Shown here one piece after another: positions 28,588 to 37,642 of a stretch of DNA of 64,000 bases. The first letter of the stretch is position 1, and each line of letters begins with the position of its first letter. The stretch is from assembly GCF_022374935.2 (NCBI RefSeq), contig NZ_CP092430.2, positions 3,534,001 through 3,598,000 on the forward strand, given 5' to 3'. This DNA is from Mycolicibacter virginiensis. Its GTDB lineage: Bacteria; Actinomycetota; Actinomycetes; Mycobacteriales; Mycobacteriaceae. The translations under genes and the position numbers were made by a program. Under the pieces are notes generated by a model that saw nothing but the letters and a program-made list of their open reading frames with translations, did no database searches and was not told the origin of the DNA.

Positions 28588-30714
28588 CTAGGCAGGAACC
28601 GCGTCGGCAGAGCGGTTCCAGGCCCGGTGCCCGGCGAGTGCAGCGGCGAACGCGTCGAAGAACTCGTCATTCAAGTCGTCAGCCGCGGCCGTCGTCGTCA
28701 CCACACCGGAGGCGACGACGACCGCGGTGTCTTCGGCCGGTGACTCGGACACCCCGGCCTTGGGCAACAACTTGACACCGGCCCCGAACGCCCCGATCAC
28801 TTTGAGGTGCTTGTAGGCCTCCGTGACGAAGTGCACCGCATACCCGTCTCCGGACAGTGCCTGCACCGCGTCTGGCCCGCACGGCACCACCACTGCGTCG
28901 TAGAGCACCGAGGCCATCGTCGTGAAGGCTCGGTCGACACTCAACCGTCCACCGGAACCCCCGGCCAGTTCACCGCCGGCGATAGGCGCCAGCACTTCGG
29001 CGATCGCGCCGCGTTCCCGCATCGCCGCGACGAACCGTTCCACGCCCACCACGTCCACCCCGTCGGCGGCCAGCACGGCGATCCTGCGGCTTTCGATGCC
29101 AGGCGCATCTACGCCGGCCGGGGTACCGGCATCACTCAACTGCGAGAGCGCCGGTGACAGCACCACCTCGTCGACGGACTGCTCCTCAGGTGCGGCCAGG
29201 CCCAGCTTCTCGGCCACCTGGCGCGCCAGATCGTGGTCAACCAGGTTCAGCTGTTCGACGGCGCGCTGCCGGATCTCGACGTGTTCGCATTTCCCCAGTT
29301 CAAACGCGTAAGCGGCGACGATGTGCTTCGCCTCGGGCTCGGTCATGCTTCGGTAGAACATCCGTGCTTGGCTGTAGTGGTTCTCGAAGCTCGCGGCACG
29401 CTGGCGGATCTTAGCGCCGTCCACCTTCTCGGTGTAGTGCCGGAACACGCCCTCGTCCGCCAAGGCTGGGCAGCCACCACCCAACGAGTTCTTGAAGTAG
29501 CTGGACTTCCCCTGCGGAATCGCGTGTTGGCTGTAGCCGTCGTGCTGGTTGTTGCGCACCTGCGCCACCGGCCGGTTGACCGGCAGCTGAGCGAAGTTCG
29601 GTCCACCGAGCCGGATCAACTGCGTGTCCAGGTAGGAGAAGTTGCGGAACTGCAGCAGCGGGTCGTTGGTGAAGTCGATTCCCGGTACGACGTTGGCCGT
29701 GTGGAATGCCACCTGCTCGGTTTCGGCGAAGAAGTTCTCCGGGTTGCGATTGAGCACCATCTTGCCGACCGGGCGCACCGGAACCTGTTCTTCGGGAATG
29801 ATTTTGGTGGCGTCCAGCAAGTCGAAGTCGAACTTGAACTCGTCGGCTTCGGTGACCAGCTGGACCCCGAGTTCCCATTCCGGGAACTGACCGGCCTCGA
29901 TGGCGTCCCACAGATCGCGTCGGTTGAAGTCGGGGTCCTTGCCGGCGATCTTCTGGCATTCGTCCCAGATCAGCGAATGCACGCCCAGCTTCGGCTTCCA
30001 GTGGAACTTCACGAACGTCCCCTCGCCGCTGGTGTTCACGAAGCGGAAGGTGTGCACGCCGAAGCCTTGCATCATCCGGTAGCTGCGTGGCAGAGCGCGG
30101 TCCGACATCAGCCACATGATGGCGTGCAGCGTCTCGGGCTGCAGCGAGACGAAGTCCCACAGCGTGTCGTGCGCGGACTGGGCCTGGGGAATCTCGTTGT
30201 CCGGCTCGGGTTTCACCGCATGCACGAAGTCAGGGAACTTGATGCCGTCCTGGATGAAGAACACCGGAAAGTTGTTGCCCACCAGATCGTAGTTGCCCGC
30301 CTCGGTGTAGAACTTGGTGGCGAATCCGCGTACGTCACGCACGGTGTCGGCCGAGCCGCGCGAGCCGGCCACGGTGGAGAACCGCACGAACACCGGCGTC
30401 CTGGTGCCAGGAGTGGTCAGGAAACGCGCCGCGGTGTACTGCGCGAGCGAGTCGTCGTAGGGCTCGAAGTAGCCGTAGGCTCCCGCCCCGCGGGCATGCA
30501 CCACGCGTTCGGGAATCCGCTCGTGGTCGAAGTGGGTGATCTTCTCCCGGGCGTGGAAGTCCTCCAGCAGTGTCGGCCCACGCTCACCGACGGTCAGCGC
30601 GTCGTCGGTGTGGTCGACGCGCACCCCCTGCTGAGTTGTGAGGTATCCGGACTGCCGGTCGACCCGGTAATCGTCGAGTTGTCGCTGCTTGCCGTCACGG
30701 TCCTCGGTAGCCAC
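28588..30714 (-). CDS. katE: Large-subunit catalase (KatE/HPII type)
   Basis: 708 aa. Clade 2 monofunctional heme catalase that breaks H2O2 to water and oxygen. Heme-side residues: His73 in [12 protein letters not shown], Asn in [10 protein letters not shown], and the proximal tyrosine in [17 protein letters not shown]. The last 150 residues are the class I amidotransferase-like (flavodoxin-fold) domain that marks the large form, [21 protein letters not shown] start with GAGGAAA upstream. Divergent from the HAD gene; a 19-bp inverted repeat with GGGTATCCC (30746-30764) lies between them. Typical stationary-phase or SigF-dependent enzyme in actinobacteria. Confidence 0.96.
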   Translation of the reverse strand: MATEDRDGKQRQLDDYRVDRQSGYLTTQQGVRVDHTDDALTVGERGPTLLEDFHAREKITHFDHERIPERVVHARGAGAYGYFEPYDDSLAQYTAARFLTTPGTRTPVFVRFSTVAGSRGSADTVRDVRGFATKFYTEAGNYDLVGNNFPVFFIQDGIKFPDFVHAVKPEPDNEIPQAQSAHDTLWDFVSLQPETLHAIMWLMSDRALPRSYRMMQGFGVHTFRFVNTSGEGTFVKFHWKPKLGVHSLIWDECQKIAGKDPDFNRRDLWDAIEAGQFPEWELGVQLVTEADEFKFDFDLLDATKIIPEEQVPVRPVGKMVLNRNPENFFAETEQVAFHTANVVPGIDFTNDPLLQFRNFSYLDTQLIRLGGPNFAQLPVNRPVAQVRNNQHDGYSQHAIPQGKSSYFKNSLGGGCPALADEGVFRHYTEKVDGAKIRQRAASFENHYSQARMFYRSMTEPEAKHIVAAYAFELGKCEHVEIRQRAVEQLNLVDHDLARQVAEKLGLAAPEEQSVDEVVLSPALSQLSDAGTPAGVDAPGIESRRIAVLAADGVDVVGVERFVAAMRERGAIAEVLAPIAGGELAGGSGGRLSVDRAFTTMASVLYDAVVVPCGPDAVQALSGDGYAVHFVTEAYKHLKVIGAFGAGVKLLPKAGVSESPAEDTAVVVASGVVTTTAAADDLNDEFFDAFAAALAGHRAWNRSADAVPA

Positions 30715-30814
30715 CGCTTTTCCTCTCGTCGGTATTCGGAAAGTCCCTGGGTGGGTATCCCAGGCGGGTCATCCGCAAACGGCCAGGACCATCCGCGAAC
30801 GAGAGGGGACGAGC

Positions 30815-31504
30815 GTGAGCGCCCAATCGGCTGTGTTGTTCGACGTCGACGGCACCCTGGTCGATTCGAACTACCTGCACGTGCACGCCTGGCGGCGTGC
30901 GTTCGCCGACCTACACCTCGAGGTGGAGTCGTGGCGGATCCATCGCGCCATCGGAATGGACGGATCCGAGTTGGTCCGCCTGCTGTCCGACGACGCACCA
31001 GATGACGTCCGCCGACGCCTGAAAGACCTGCACTCGCACTACTACCTGCAGTCATCGGGCTTGCTGTCGCCGCTACCGGGCGCCCGCAACCTGTTGGAAC
31101 ACATAGCCGCTCTTGATCTTCCGGTGGTGCTGGCCACCTCGGCACCCGAGGACGAGTTGGCGGTGCTGCGCAAGGTGCTCGGCTGCGACGACCTTGTCGC
31201 GGCGGTCACCTCTTCAGCCGATGTCGACGTCGCGAAGCCCAATCCGGACATCATCGGGATTGCACTGGACCGGGTCGGCGCCACGGCGGAGCATGCCGTC
31301 TTCGTGGGCGACGCGGTCTGGGATGCCCAGGCGTGCGTGCGCGCCGGGGTGGCCAGCATCGGTCTGCTCAGCGGCGGCGTCTCGCGCGCCGAATTGGAAA
31401 CGGCCGGTGCGGCGGTCGTTTTCGACAACGCCGAAGAACTGCTGGAGCACCTGGATCAGACTCCGATCGCCGGCCTGGCCAACGAGCGGGGCGAGCATGG
31501 ATGA
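30815..31504 (+). CDS. HAD-family hydrolase (phosphoglycolate phosphatase-like)
   Basis: 229 aa. HAD motif I FDVDGTLVDSN (nucleophile Asp and +2 Asp), motif II LATSAPEDE, Lys region DVAKPNPDI and motif IV VFVGDAVWDAQA. Cap domain of the C1 type lies at 20-90. Acts on small phosphomonoesters. GTG start at 30815 with GAGAGGGG 7 nt upstream. It begins a three-gene set (HAD, nucleotidyltransferase-BON, metallophosphoesterase) with 8-bp and 4-bp overlaps, so the products probably act together, possibly in nucleotide or signal-nucleotide turnover; inference only. Confidence 0.85.
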   Translation: MSAQSAVLFDVDGTLVDSNYLHVHAWRRAFADLHLEVESWRIHRAIGMDGSELVRLLSDDAPDDVRRRLKDLHSHYYLQSSGLLSPLPGARNLLEHIAALDLPVVLATSAPEDELAVLRKVLGCDDLVAAVTSSADVDVAKPNPDIIGIALDRVGATAEHAVFVGDAVWDAQACVRAGVASIGLLSGGVSRAELETAGAAVVFDNAEELLEHLDQTPIAGLANERGEHG

Positions 31505-32300
31505 GTCCACGTTCCTGAGCACCCTGACTCGGACGGTCGGCGCGCTGCATCGCGCCGGCGTGCCGTTCGCCCTGGCCGGCGGGGCGGCGGTCTATGCCCG
31601 CGGCGGTCCGCATTCCCACCACGACATCGACCTGCTGGTCGAGCCGTCCGAAGCCGAGCGGGCGGCGATAGTGCTCGCCGAGGCCGGCATGTCACGTGTG
31701 CAGCCGCCGGAAGACTGGCTGCTCAAGGTCTTCGACGGCGCGGTGCTGGTGGACCTGATCCATCACCTCGGCGAGATCCCGATCAGCGCCGACACCATCT
31801 CCAACGCCCCGCCGATCCAAGTCGGTTCGGTGATCGTCCGGGTCATCACCGCCACCGATCTGATGGTGCAGAAGCTTGCGGTGCTGGACTGTCACCGTTG
31901 CGATTTCGCCGAGCTTCTCATCGTCGCGCGAATCCTGCGTGAACAGGTGGATTGGCCGCAGGTGCGCCGGCGACTGCGGAATTCCCCTTTCGCCGAGGCC
32001 TTCTGGCACCTGCTGTGTGGGCTGTCCATCGTCGACGATGACCACACCGCGCAACCCCAGCCTCCCGCCCATCTGGTCGCCGTCGTACGCCGCAGGCTCG
32101 CCGAAGACCCGGAGATCGGCGAGCTGGGAATCGGGATCGAGATCGACGACGACTCGGTATGGCTGACCGGATCGGTCAACGGCCCGCAACGCCGGGCGAC
32201 GATCGAATCGGCTGTGCGACGCATCGTCGGTGCGCGCAACGTGATCAACGAGATCGAAGTGGTGCAGCTGTTCGAACCCGCAGAGCAGGTGACCGGGTGA
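31497..32300 (+). CDS. Nucleotidyltransferase-fold protein with C-terminal BON domain
   Basis: 267 aa. N-terminal half: minimal nucleotidyltransferase fold (FALAGGAAVYARGG then HHDIDLLV, the G-[GS]...hDhDh catalytic pattern), followed by helices with an HRCDFAELL motif. C-terminal 70 residues: BON domain (GIGIEIDDDSVWLTGSVNG ... ARNVINEIEVVQL), usually a phospholipid- or ligand-binding periplasmic module. No signal peptide, so the BON domain would be cytoplasmic here. The combination is unusual. It overlaps the HAD gene by 8 bp and the phosphoesterase gene by 4 bp. Function unknown. Confidence 0.78.
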   Translation: MDESTFLSTLTRTVGALHRAGVPFALAGGAAVYARGGPHSHHDIDLLVEPSEAERAAIVLAEAGMSRVQPPEDWLLKVFDGAVLVDLIHHLGEIPISADTISNAPPIQVGSVIVRVITATDLMVQKLAVLDCHRCDFAELLIVARILREQVDWPQVRRRLRNSPFAEAFWHLLCGLSIVDDDHTAQPQPPAHLVAVVRRRLAEDPEIGELGIGIEIDDDSVWLTGSVNGPQRRATIESAVRRIVGARNVINEIEVVQLFEPAEQVTG

Positions 32301-33055
32301 TTCGGGTTGCGGCCGTCGGTGACATTCATCTGGGCGAAGACTCACGCGGCACTATGCACTGGCACGATATCGATGCCCGGGCCGACATGCTGGTGGTCGC
32401 CGGCGACCTCACCCGGCACGGGACCGCCGCCGAGGGCCAAGTGGTCGCCGATGAGCTCAGCGACTGCCCGGTACCGGTGGTGTGCGTGCTCGGCAACCAC
32501 GACTACCACCAGAATCAGCAGCACGAGATCACCGCGGCGCTGCGCGACGCCGGGATCGCTGTGCTGGAGGGCGAGACCCACACCGTCGACGTGCAACAGC
32601 AGCGGGTCGGCGTCGCCGGCGTGAAGGGATTCGGCGGCGGCTTCGCCGGCAGATGCGCGACGGCCTTCGGCGAACCGGAGATGAAAGCGTTTGTCGGCGC
32701 CACGCAGACTGCGTCCGACCAGCTGCGTGATGGCCTGCGCGCGCTGCGCACGGACTATCGGATCGCGCTGCTGCACTACTCCCCCGTCGCCGACACGCTG
32801 TACGGCGAGCCGCCGGAGATCTATCCGTTTCTGGGCTCATGTCTGCTGGCCGAGGCTATCGACGACGCCGGAGCCGACCTGGCTGTGCACGGCCACGCCC
32901 ACGCCGGAACCGAGAAGGGCCGCACCGCCGGTGGCGTGGCGGTACGCAATGTGGCCCGGCCGTTGATCCGCGCGCCTTACACCGTGTATCAGGTCAGCGG
33001 TAATCCGATAGCGGCAGCAAGTACGGCAAGCGCGGCGAACATCCACGCGACGTAG
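32297..33055 (+). CDS. Calcineurin-like metallophosphoesterase
   Basis: 252 aa. Metal-binding motifs in order: AVGDIHLGE (D, H), [10 protein letters not shown] (D), VLGNHDYHQ (N, H), IALLHYSPV (H) and VHGHAHAGT (H, H). Di-metal phosphatase of small phosphoesters or nucleotides; resembles actinobacterial stand-alone calcineurin-like proteins. GTG start overlaps the upstream gene by 4 bp. Its 3' end overlaps the convergent mrpD-like gene by 67 bp. Confidence 0.85.
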   Translation: MIRVAAVGDIHLGEDSRGTMHWHDIDARADMLVVAGDLTRHGTAAEGQVVADELSDCPVPVVCVLGNHDYHQNQQHEITAALRDAGIAVLEGETHTVDVQQQRVGVAGVKGFGGGFAGRCATAFGEPEMKAFVGATQTASDQLRDGLRALRTDYRIALLHYSPVADTLYGEPPEIYPFLGSCLLAEAIDDAGADLAVHGHAHAGTEKGRTAGGVAVRNVARPLIRAPYTVYQVSGNPIAAASTASAANIHAT

Positions 33056-34773
33056 TCCCCGATGTGCCCGGAGTGCGCGGCGCGCAGCGCACTGAGCAGT
33101 GGCGCGGCGACAGCGGTGGCAACCCGATGCACCGTTGGAGTCCAGCGGAGTAGTCCGGCGGCCGCCACTGCCGCCGCAGCGAATGCGCCGGCGGCGCTCA
33201 TAGCGGCCCCGGCCACCGACCAACCCGGCACAGACGCGCCGGCCACAGCGCCGGCTTCGACGAAACGTGCTGCGGCGCTCTGCGCCCCGCGCGCGACCCC
33301 GGGCAGTAGGCCGGCAGCCAGACAACCGGCCAGCAGCAACCCGATCGCCAAGTACATGCTGGCGGGCGTCCGCCGCAGCCAGGTGTCGGGTTCCTCGTCA
33401 CCTCGGGTCCGGCGCCCGGAGGCCACGTCGTCGGACGGCTCGGTTCGTCCGCCCACGCCGGTGAAACAACGGACGCCGGCCCGCAGCACGGCACCGCCGG
33501 TGAGTGCCGAAACCGCTAGGAACAGTGCCGATCCCCACGCGCTGCCGACCGCCTCCTCGCACAGGGACTTGCCGAGCGCGGTGCCGAACGGCGGCAGGCC
33601 GGCCAGGGCGACGGCCGCGATGCCGAAGCAAGCCGCCAGCAGTGGCTGACCCCGGCCGCGTCCTGCCAACTCCCATTCGTCGACGCTGCGATGACGATCC
33701 AGCAGGATCCCCACGATCAGGAACAGCGCCGACTTGGCCCCGGCGTGGCCGATCAGGTAGACCGTCGCACCGGTTACCCCGTGGGAGGTCAGTGTCGCGG
33801 TGGCCAGCAGCGACAAACCCATGTGGCCGATGGTGGAGTAGGCGAGCAGCCGCTTGAGGTGGCGCTGCAGTAGGCACATCACCGCGCCGACGGCCGCGGT
33901 CAGCGCGCCCGTCACGACGAAGACCCGGCTGACCACCGGTGAGGGCAGCGCACCCGCGAATACCTCCCAATACACCCGCCACAGCCCGTAGAGGCCGAGC
34001 TCGACCATGACACCGGAGAACAACACGCACACACCGGCCGGAGCGACGGCGTGCGCGTCGGCCAGCCAGAAGTGCAACGGCACGATGGCGGCCTTCACCA
34101 GCAGCGCCGCCGACACCAGCACGAAGGCTGCCACCACCAGAGCGTCGGGCCGCCCGCCACGTAGCGCCGCCCCCAGCTGGGCCATCCCCAACTGGCCGAC
34201 ACGGGCGTAGAGCATGGTGATGCCGATGAGGGTCAGACACGCGCTGAGCGACTGAATGATCCCAAAGTTGAGCGCCCCCTGGATCGCCGAGCGGTCCTCG
34301 ATCTTGATGCCGGTCAGTGCGTAGCCGACCGCACCCATCAGCTCGAGGAATACGAACAGGTTGAACAGGTCCGCAGCCAGCACGAAGCCGTTCATCGCCG
34401 CCAGGAAGATCAACAGCAGCACGTCGAAGCGCGTGCCCGCCTCGTCGAGGCCGCGGCGACTGTAGAGCGCCGCGCACACGGTCAGGGAGCCGACGAGCAC
34501 TGCCAGTCCCGCCGAGAGGGGATCCGCGGCCAAAGCGATACCGACGGCCAGGCCGGAATGTGGGCGCCAGTCGCCGATCCAGACCACCACCGTGCGGCCC
34601 GATGCCACGGCCAACACGCAGCCGGCGGCCGCAGCGCTGGCCGCCGCGACGGCCAGCACCAACACATTGGCTACCGACCGAGTCATCCTGCCGTTCAGTG
34701 CCAGCAACAGACATGCCGTCAGGATCGGCATCGCGACCAGCAGCGGCAACAGAGCGGCGTTGGTGGCCCCCAC
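32989..34773 (-). CDS. mrpD: Mrp/Mbh-type antiporter subunit D (MnhD-like, NuoN-related)
   Basis: 594 aa, larger than the usual MrpD (about 500) because of a long Ala-rich C-terminal extension with extra helices. About 14 to 16 transmembrane helices of the complex I NuoL/M/N family. Key residues: Glu in the [10 protein letters not shown] helix, Lys in [20 protein letters not shown], and the His-containing [10 protein letters not shown]. It forms the proton-conducting half of a cation/proton antiporter. Last gene of a seven-gene operon; it lies 6 bp after mrpC. The only large NuoN-like subunit here; no NuoL-like MrpA partner is present. Confidence 0.87.
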   Translation of the reverse strand: MGATNAALLPLLVAMPILTACLLLALNGRMTRSVANVLVLAVAAASAAAAGCVLAVASGRTVVVWIGDWRPHSGLAVGIALAADPLSAGLAVLVGSLTVCAALYSRRGLDEAGTRFDVLLLIFLAAMNGFVLAADLFNLFVFLELMGAVGYALTGIKIEDRSAIQGALNFGIIQSLSACLTLIGITMLYARVGQLGMAQLGAALRGGRPDALVVAAFVLVSAALLVKAAIVPLHFWLADAHAVAPAGVCVLFSGVMVELGLYGLWRVYWEVFAGALPSPVVSRVFVVTGALTAAVGAVMCLLQRHLKRLLAYSTIGHMGLSLLATATLTSHGVTGATVYLIGHAGAKSALFLIVGILLDRHRSVDEWELAGRGRGQPLLAACFGIAAVALAGLPPFGTALGKSLCEEAVGSAWGSALFLAVSALTGGAVLRAGVRCFTGVGGRTEPSDDVASGRRTRGDEEPDTWLRRTPASMYLAIGLLLAGCLAAGLLPGVARGAQSAAARFVEAGAVAGASVPGWSVAGAAMSAAGAFAAAAVAAAGLLRWTPTVHRVATAVAAPLLSALRAAHSGHIGDYVAWMFAALAVLAAAIGLPLT

Positions 34774-34779
34774 GGTGTT

Positions 34780-35124
34780 TCAGCCCCGCAGTGCCGACAG
34801 CTGATCCGGATCCAGGGTGTGGTGGCGCTTGTGGACCTGGATGGCCAGCGCCAGTAGCAGTGCGGTGACGGTGGCCTGAATGACGATGTCGGTAAGTGTC
34901 ATCGCCTGCACCACGGGGTCGACCACAGCAGTCGGCCCGGGAGAATCGACGAATATCGGCGGCGCCGCGCCATGCTGGTAACCGACGGTCAACAGCAGAA
35001 GGTAGGTGCCCGCCTGCGCCACCGATAGGCAGACCACCGCATGAATCAGGTTGCGGCTACGGACGATTCCGAACGACCCGGCCAATACCAGCCACCCCGC
35101 CACGCCGTAGATGTAGCTGCTCAC
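34780..35124 (-). CDS. mrpC: Mrp/Mbh-type antiporter subunit C (NuoK-like)
   Basis: 114 aa with three transmembrane helices (about 5-25, 30-52, 75-98), NuoK/MnhC family; motif GIVRSRNLIHAVVCLSVAQAGTYLLLL. A loop (residues 55-72) is longer than usual. It probably forms part of the membrane proton path next to MrpD. GTG start at 35124 overlaps the upstream gene by 4 bp; an upstream reading frame to 35196 is an artefact. Confidence 0.85.
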   Translation of the reverse strand: MSSYIYGVAGWLVLAGSFGIVRSRNLIHAVVCLSVAQAGTYLLLLTVGYQHGAAPPIFVDSPGPTAVVDPVVQAMTLTDIVIQATVTALLLALAIQVHKRHHTLDPDQLSALRG

Positions 35125-35864
35125 GATCTCTCCCGTCGCGGCGCGACCGTGATCTCCTGAGCCAGGAACTGCGCCAGCAGTACGGTCATGCCGCACGCCA
35201 CCGCGATACCGACCGCCGCGTTGAGCAGCGGTACGACCCCTGACGAAAGCAGCTGCCCCCGGGTGCCGGTCGGCAGCACGTTGAGCAAGAACGCTCCGCC
35301 GGTGATCAAGGCGGTGACGCCGATGGCGGCGAATGCCGCTGCGCCCAGCGCCTCGCCGACGTCGAAGACGTTGACCGGACGCAACCGATCGAGCGCCCCG
35401 AAGCTTCCGGTGACATAGAGCAGGTGCAGGCCGGCGGCCAGTAGTACGCCGCCCTGGAAACCCCCGCCCGGGGTCAGGTGCCCGTGCACCACCACATCGA
35501 CGCCCACCGCCAGTGTCACCGGCAGCAGTAGATATCCGACGAACCGGGTGGCGTCCAGGGCGGTTCGGCGACCTGAGTTGTGATACTCACGCTCCTCGAC
35601 GGCCGGCCGGAGCAGGGCCATCACCCCGGTCACCGAGGCGACCAGGATGGTCTCCTCGCCGAGCGTGTCCAGGGCGCGCAGGTCGAAGTTCACCGATGCC
35701 ACCACATTGGCGGTGTCGTGCGAAAGCCCGGCCCGCACCGCAAGGTCCCGATACAGGTGATGTGCCTGACCGAACACCGGAAGCTCGGCGAACCCCAGCC
35801 AGAGCAGGACGCCCAGTCCGGCCGCGCCGGCAAGAAACAGCGCCGTGCGCCCGGCGCGGCTCAC
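35121..35864 (-). CDS. mrpB: MbhE-like domain fused to MrpB (MnhB)
   Basis: 247 aa. Residues 1-90 resemble the last part of MrpA/MbhE (ASVNFDLRALDTLGEETIL, matching the N-V-x-x-D-F-R-G-x-D-T-x-G-E pattern), and residues 110-245 are MnhB (VVHGHLTPGGGFQGGVLLA). So one gene does the job of archaeal mbhE plus mbhF. Five to six transmembrane helices. GTG start at 35864 overlaps the DUF4040 gene by 4 bp (GTGA); its stop overlaps mrpC by 4 bp. Confidence 0.85.
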   Translation of the reverse strand: MSRAGRTALFLAGAAGLGVLLWLGFAELPVFGQAHHLYRDLAVRAGLSHDTANVVASVNFDLRALDTLGEETILVASVTGVMALLRPAVEEREYHNSGRRTALDATRFVGYLLLPVTLAVGVDVVVHGHLTPGGGFQGGVLLAAGLHLLYVTGSFGALDRLRPVNVFDVGEALGAAAFAAIGVTALITGGAFLLNVLPTGTRGQLLSSGVVPLLNAAVGIAVACGMTVLLAQFLAQEITVAPRRERS

Positions 35865-36112
35865 CGACCGATCTCCCGGTGTCGACGCTGCACTGTCCGG
35901 AGCGTCAGCATCACCATCAGGGGCACTACCACCCCACCGATCAGCAATTGGGACAACGCCACGTCTGGTGCCTGCAGCAGCACGAACAGCACCGTTAGCG
36001 CCAGGCCGAAGACCGACAGCATGATCGCCTGCCGCGCCGGGTCGCCGGTCAGGGCGACAATGGTTCCGCTGATGCCGACCGTGGCGAGCGAGACCAGGAC
36101 CAGGACGGTCAT
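35861..36112 (-). CDS. DUF4040 protein (MrpA C-terminal/MbhD-like)
   Basis: 83 aa, three hydrophobic helices. It carries the DUF4040 signature from the MrpA C-terminal/MbhD region: LTVLFVLLQAPDVALSQLLIGGVVVPLMV, with the Asp-Val-Ala-Leu-Ser/T-x-A pattern. In true Mrp operons this domain is inside a large MrpA protein; here it is a small separate gene as in Mbh-type operons. 4-bp overlaps on both sides. Confidence 0.83.
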   Translation of the reverse strand: MTVLVLVSLATVGISGTIVALTGDPARQAIMLSVFGLALTVLFVLLQAPDVALSQLLIGGVVVPLMVMLTLRTVQRRHREIGR

Positions 36113-36402
36113 GGTGGCGAATCTGCTTCCGCCACACCGGCTTCCTGGGCGGTCAGCCGGGCCGTGGCAGCCGACATCACCGGCGCCGTCAGCAACACCA
36201 GCGCAGCGATGAGCACGACCATCGCCGACGCCTCAGAGACGCCGCGTTGCACTATCAGGCCCAGCGCTGCCAGCGGGAAGCCGACAGACGTGGTCACGCC
36301 GAGCAGGTGCAGCCGATCCACCACGCCGCCGACCGCCGCGGCCGCAACCGCGCAGCAGGCCATCACTGATACGCCGCCGAGGACCAACAGCCAGGCGATC
36401 AT
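36109..36402 (-). CDS. mrpG: Mrp/Mbh-type antiporter subunit G (PhaG/MnhG)
   Basis: 97 aa with three transmembrane helices and the MnhG pattern DRLHLLGVTTSVGFPLAALGL, then ALVLLTAPVMSAATARLT. The ATG at 36402 gives family length; a longer frame to 36594 is rejected. Overlaps both neighbours by 4 bp. Confidence 0.85.
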   Translation of the reverse strand: MIAWLLVLGGVSVMACCAVAAAAVGGVVDRLHLLGVTTSVGFPLAALGLIVQRGVSEASAMVVLIAALVLLTAPVMSAATARLTAQEAGVAEADSPP

Positions 36403-36653
36403 GGCTTGCTCGCCAGCAGCCGGGTGTAGACCAGGGTTCCGGGAAATGTGATCAGCACCAACACCAGTGGCACGATCAAGGTCCAGTCCTGGTGCCATGA
36501 GACGGCCAGCACCATCAAGGTGGCCACGGCGCCGACACCGGCGAATTCCAGACCCACCAAGCGCCGCCGGGGCGCACCTCGCGACGCCATCCACACTCCC
36601 GGCGCGAACACCCCGGCCTGCAGCGCCAGCGCAGCCAGCTCGCCGGGGCTCAT
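36399..36653 (-). CDS. mrpF: Mrp/Mbh-type antiporter subunit F (PhaF/MnhF)
   Basis: 84 aa, three hydrophobic helices. The MnhF pattern is weak but present: middle helix GLEFAGVGAVATLMVLAVSW and the last FPGTLVYTRLL. Call relies mainly on position (between E and G), size and helix count. The ATG at 36653 overlaps mrpE by 4 bp. Confidence 0.72.
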   Translation of the reverse strand: MSPGELAALALQAGVFAPGVWMASRGAPRRRLVGLEFAGVGAVATLMVLAVSWHQDWTLIVPLVLVLITFPGTLVYTRLLASKP

Positions 36654-37132
36654 CGCTGCACCGCCTCCTCCAGCCTCCCCGGACGTTGCCCCACCCGGTG
36701 TACCCGCACCGAGTGCGCGGCCGCGTCGAGCACGACGGTGCCGGGGGTGGTGGCCAACGCCATGGTTGCGGCGGTACTGCGGGCGGCCGCCACCGCCGCC
36801 GGTTCCCCGGGCAACGTCACCGAGTCGACCGCCGACCGGGCACGCCGTGACGGAATCAGGAGGTAAGCCCACACCTGGACGGGTTGGGCCAGCAATTCAC
36901 CGGTGACTGCCGCCCCCCAACGCAGCCATCCCAGCCGAAACCGCCACGTGCCGCCGTTGGCCCGCCGCGCCGCACGAGCAACCGCGGCACACGGCAGGGT
37001 GCACAGGGCCCCGGCAAGCAGCTCGTGGGTGGTCCGCGCAGGCAGCGTCACCACCCACACCGCTCCGGTGGCCAACCACCACAACAGCGTTTCGGCGAAT
37101 GCCCCCGTGAGCCGGCTATTTGCCGCGGACAC
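36650..37132 (-). CDS. mrpE: Mrp/Mbh-type antiporter subunit E (MnhE)
   Basis: About 160 aa from the GTG at 37132. MnhE family: hydrophobic N-terminal helices, then VTGELLAQPVQVWAYLLIPSRRA and LPGEPAAVAAARSTAATMALATTPGTVVL, with the T-P-G-T motif and the following D. First gene of the antiporter operon. Its start overlaps the end of the ChaB-like gene by 17 bp, so both are likely on one transcript. A later start is possible because the first 15 residues are polar. Confidence 0.8.
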   Translation of the reverse strand: MSAANSRLTGAFAETLLWWLATGAVWVVTLPARTTHELLAGALCTLPCAAVARAARRANGGTWRFRLGWLRWGAAVTGELLAQPVQVWAYLLIPSRRARSAVDSVTLPGEPAAVAAARSTAATMALATTPGTVVLDAAAHSVRVHRVGQRPGRLEEAVQR

Positions 37133-37529
37133 GGCGGTTGTGCTTCTTGATCGCCGTGACCAGTTCGGATTTCCGCATCGTCGAGCGTCCATGAATGTCC
37201 AGCCGGCGGGCGACGTCCAGCAGATGCTGCTTGCTGGCGTTGGCATCGACGCCCTCCGCGGACGGTCCGGAGTTGTTCGGACCGCCGCCGGCCGCGCGCT
37301 TATCCGACGGGCCGCGCTTCTTTTTGGGCTCCCAGTGGTCCCCGACCTTCTCGAAACTGTGCTTGAGCGCGGCATAGGCAACCCGGTGCGCACGTTGCTC
37401 GCTGCCGTATTCCTTGGCGGCAGCATCGTGCGCTTTGGCGAAGGTGCGTTGCGCCTTGGCGCCGGAGCGCTGCAGCGTGCTGGGCAACTCGCCGCGTTTG
37501 GCGGTGCCGCTCTTCGTCGTCTTGGGCAT
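37116..37529 (-). CDS. ChaB family protein with C-terminal Rho_N/SAP-like domain
   Basis: 137 aa. The N-terminal 70 residues match the ChaB family (GELPSTLQRSGAKAQRTFAKAHDAA ... AHRVAYAALKHSFEKVGDHW; shortened), named after a putative regulator of the ChaA cation/proton antiporter in E. coli. The C-terminal 35 residues (LLDVARRLDIHGRSTMRKSEL) form a Rho N-terminal-like nucleic-acid-binding motif. Linker rich in Lys/Gly. Ribosome site GGAGGT just upstream. Overlaps mrpE by 17 bp, so it probably is co-expressed with the antiporter. Confidence 0.8.
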   Translation of the reverse strand: MPKTTKSGTAKRGELPSTLQRSGAKAQRTFAKAHDAAAKEYGSEQRAHRVAYAALKHSFEKVGDHWEPKKKRGPSDKRAAGGGPNNSGPSAEGVDANASKQHLLDVARRLDIHGRSTMRKSELVTAIKKHNRRVRGK

Positions 37530-37642
37530 GAGACCTCCAATCAGCGACTGCGATCGGGGTTGGTTACCCCATGAAACGGCTGAGCAACCATTTCTGTGGC
37601 GTCCACGTTTGTCGTTCCTCAGATCGGGCAACCCGGATACTC

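Noticed and set aside
30746..30764. SigF-type promoter for katE or the HAD gene around GGGTATCCC
   Set aside because: The GGGTAT/GGGATA boxes are present but the -35 (GTTT or GGTA) matches are weak or at imperfect spacing; listed only as an inverted repeat in the katE entry.
29233..31005. 590-codon plus-strand open frame opposite katE
   Set aside because: katE motifs are unambiguous on the minus strand; this frame has no recognisable domain.
36403..36872. Longer upstream starts for the mrpF and mrpG frames
   Set aside because: The extra residues overlap neighbouring coding regions, are Arg/Gly-rich and lack helices; the chosen starts give exact 4-bp overlaps.
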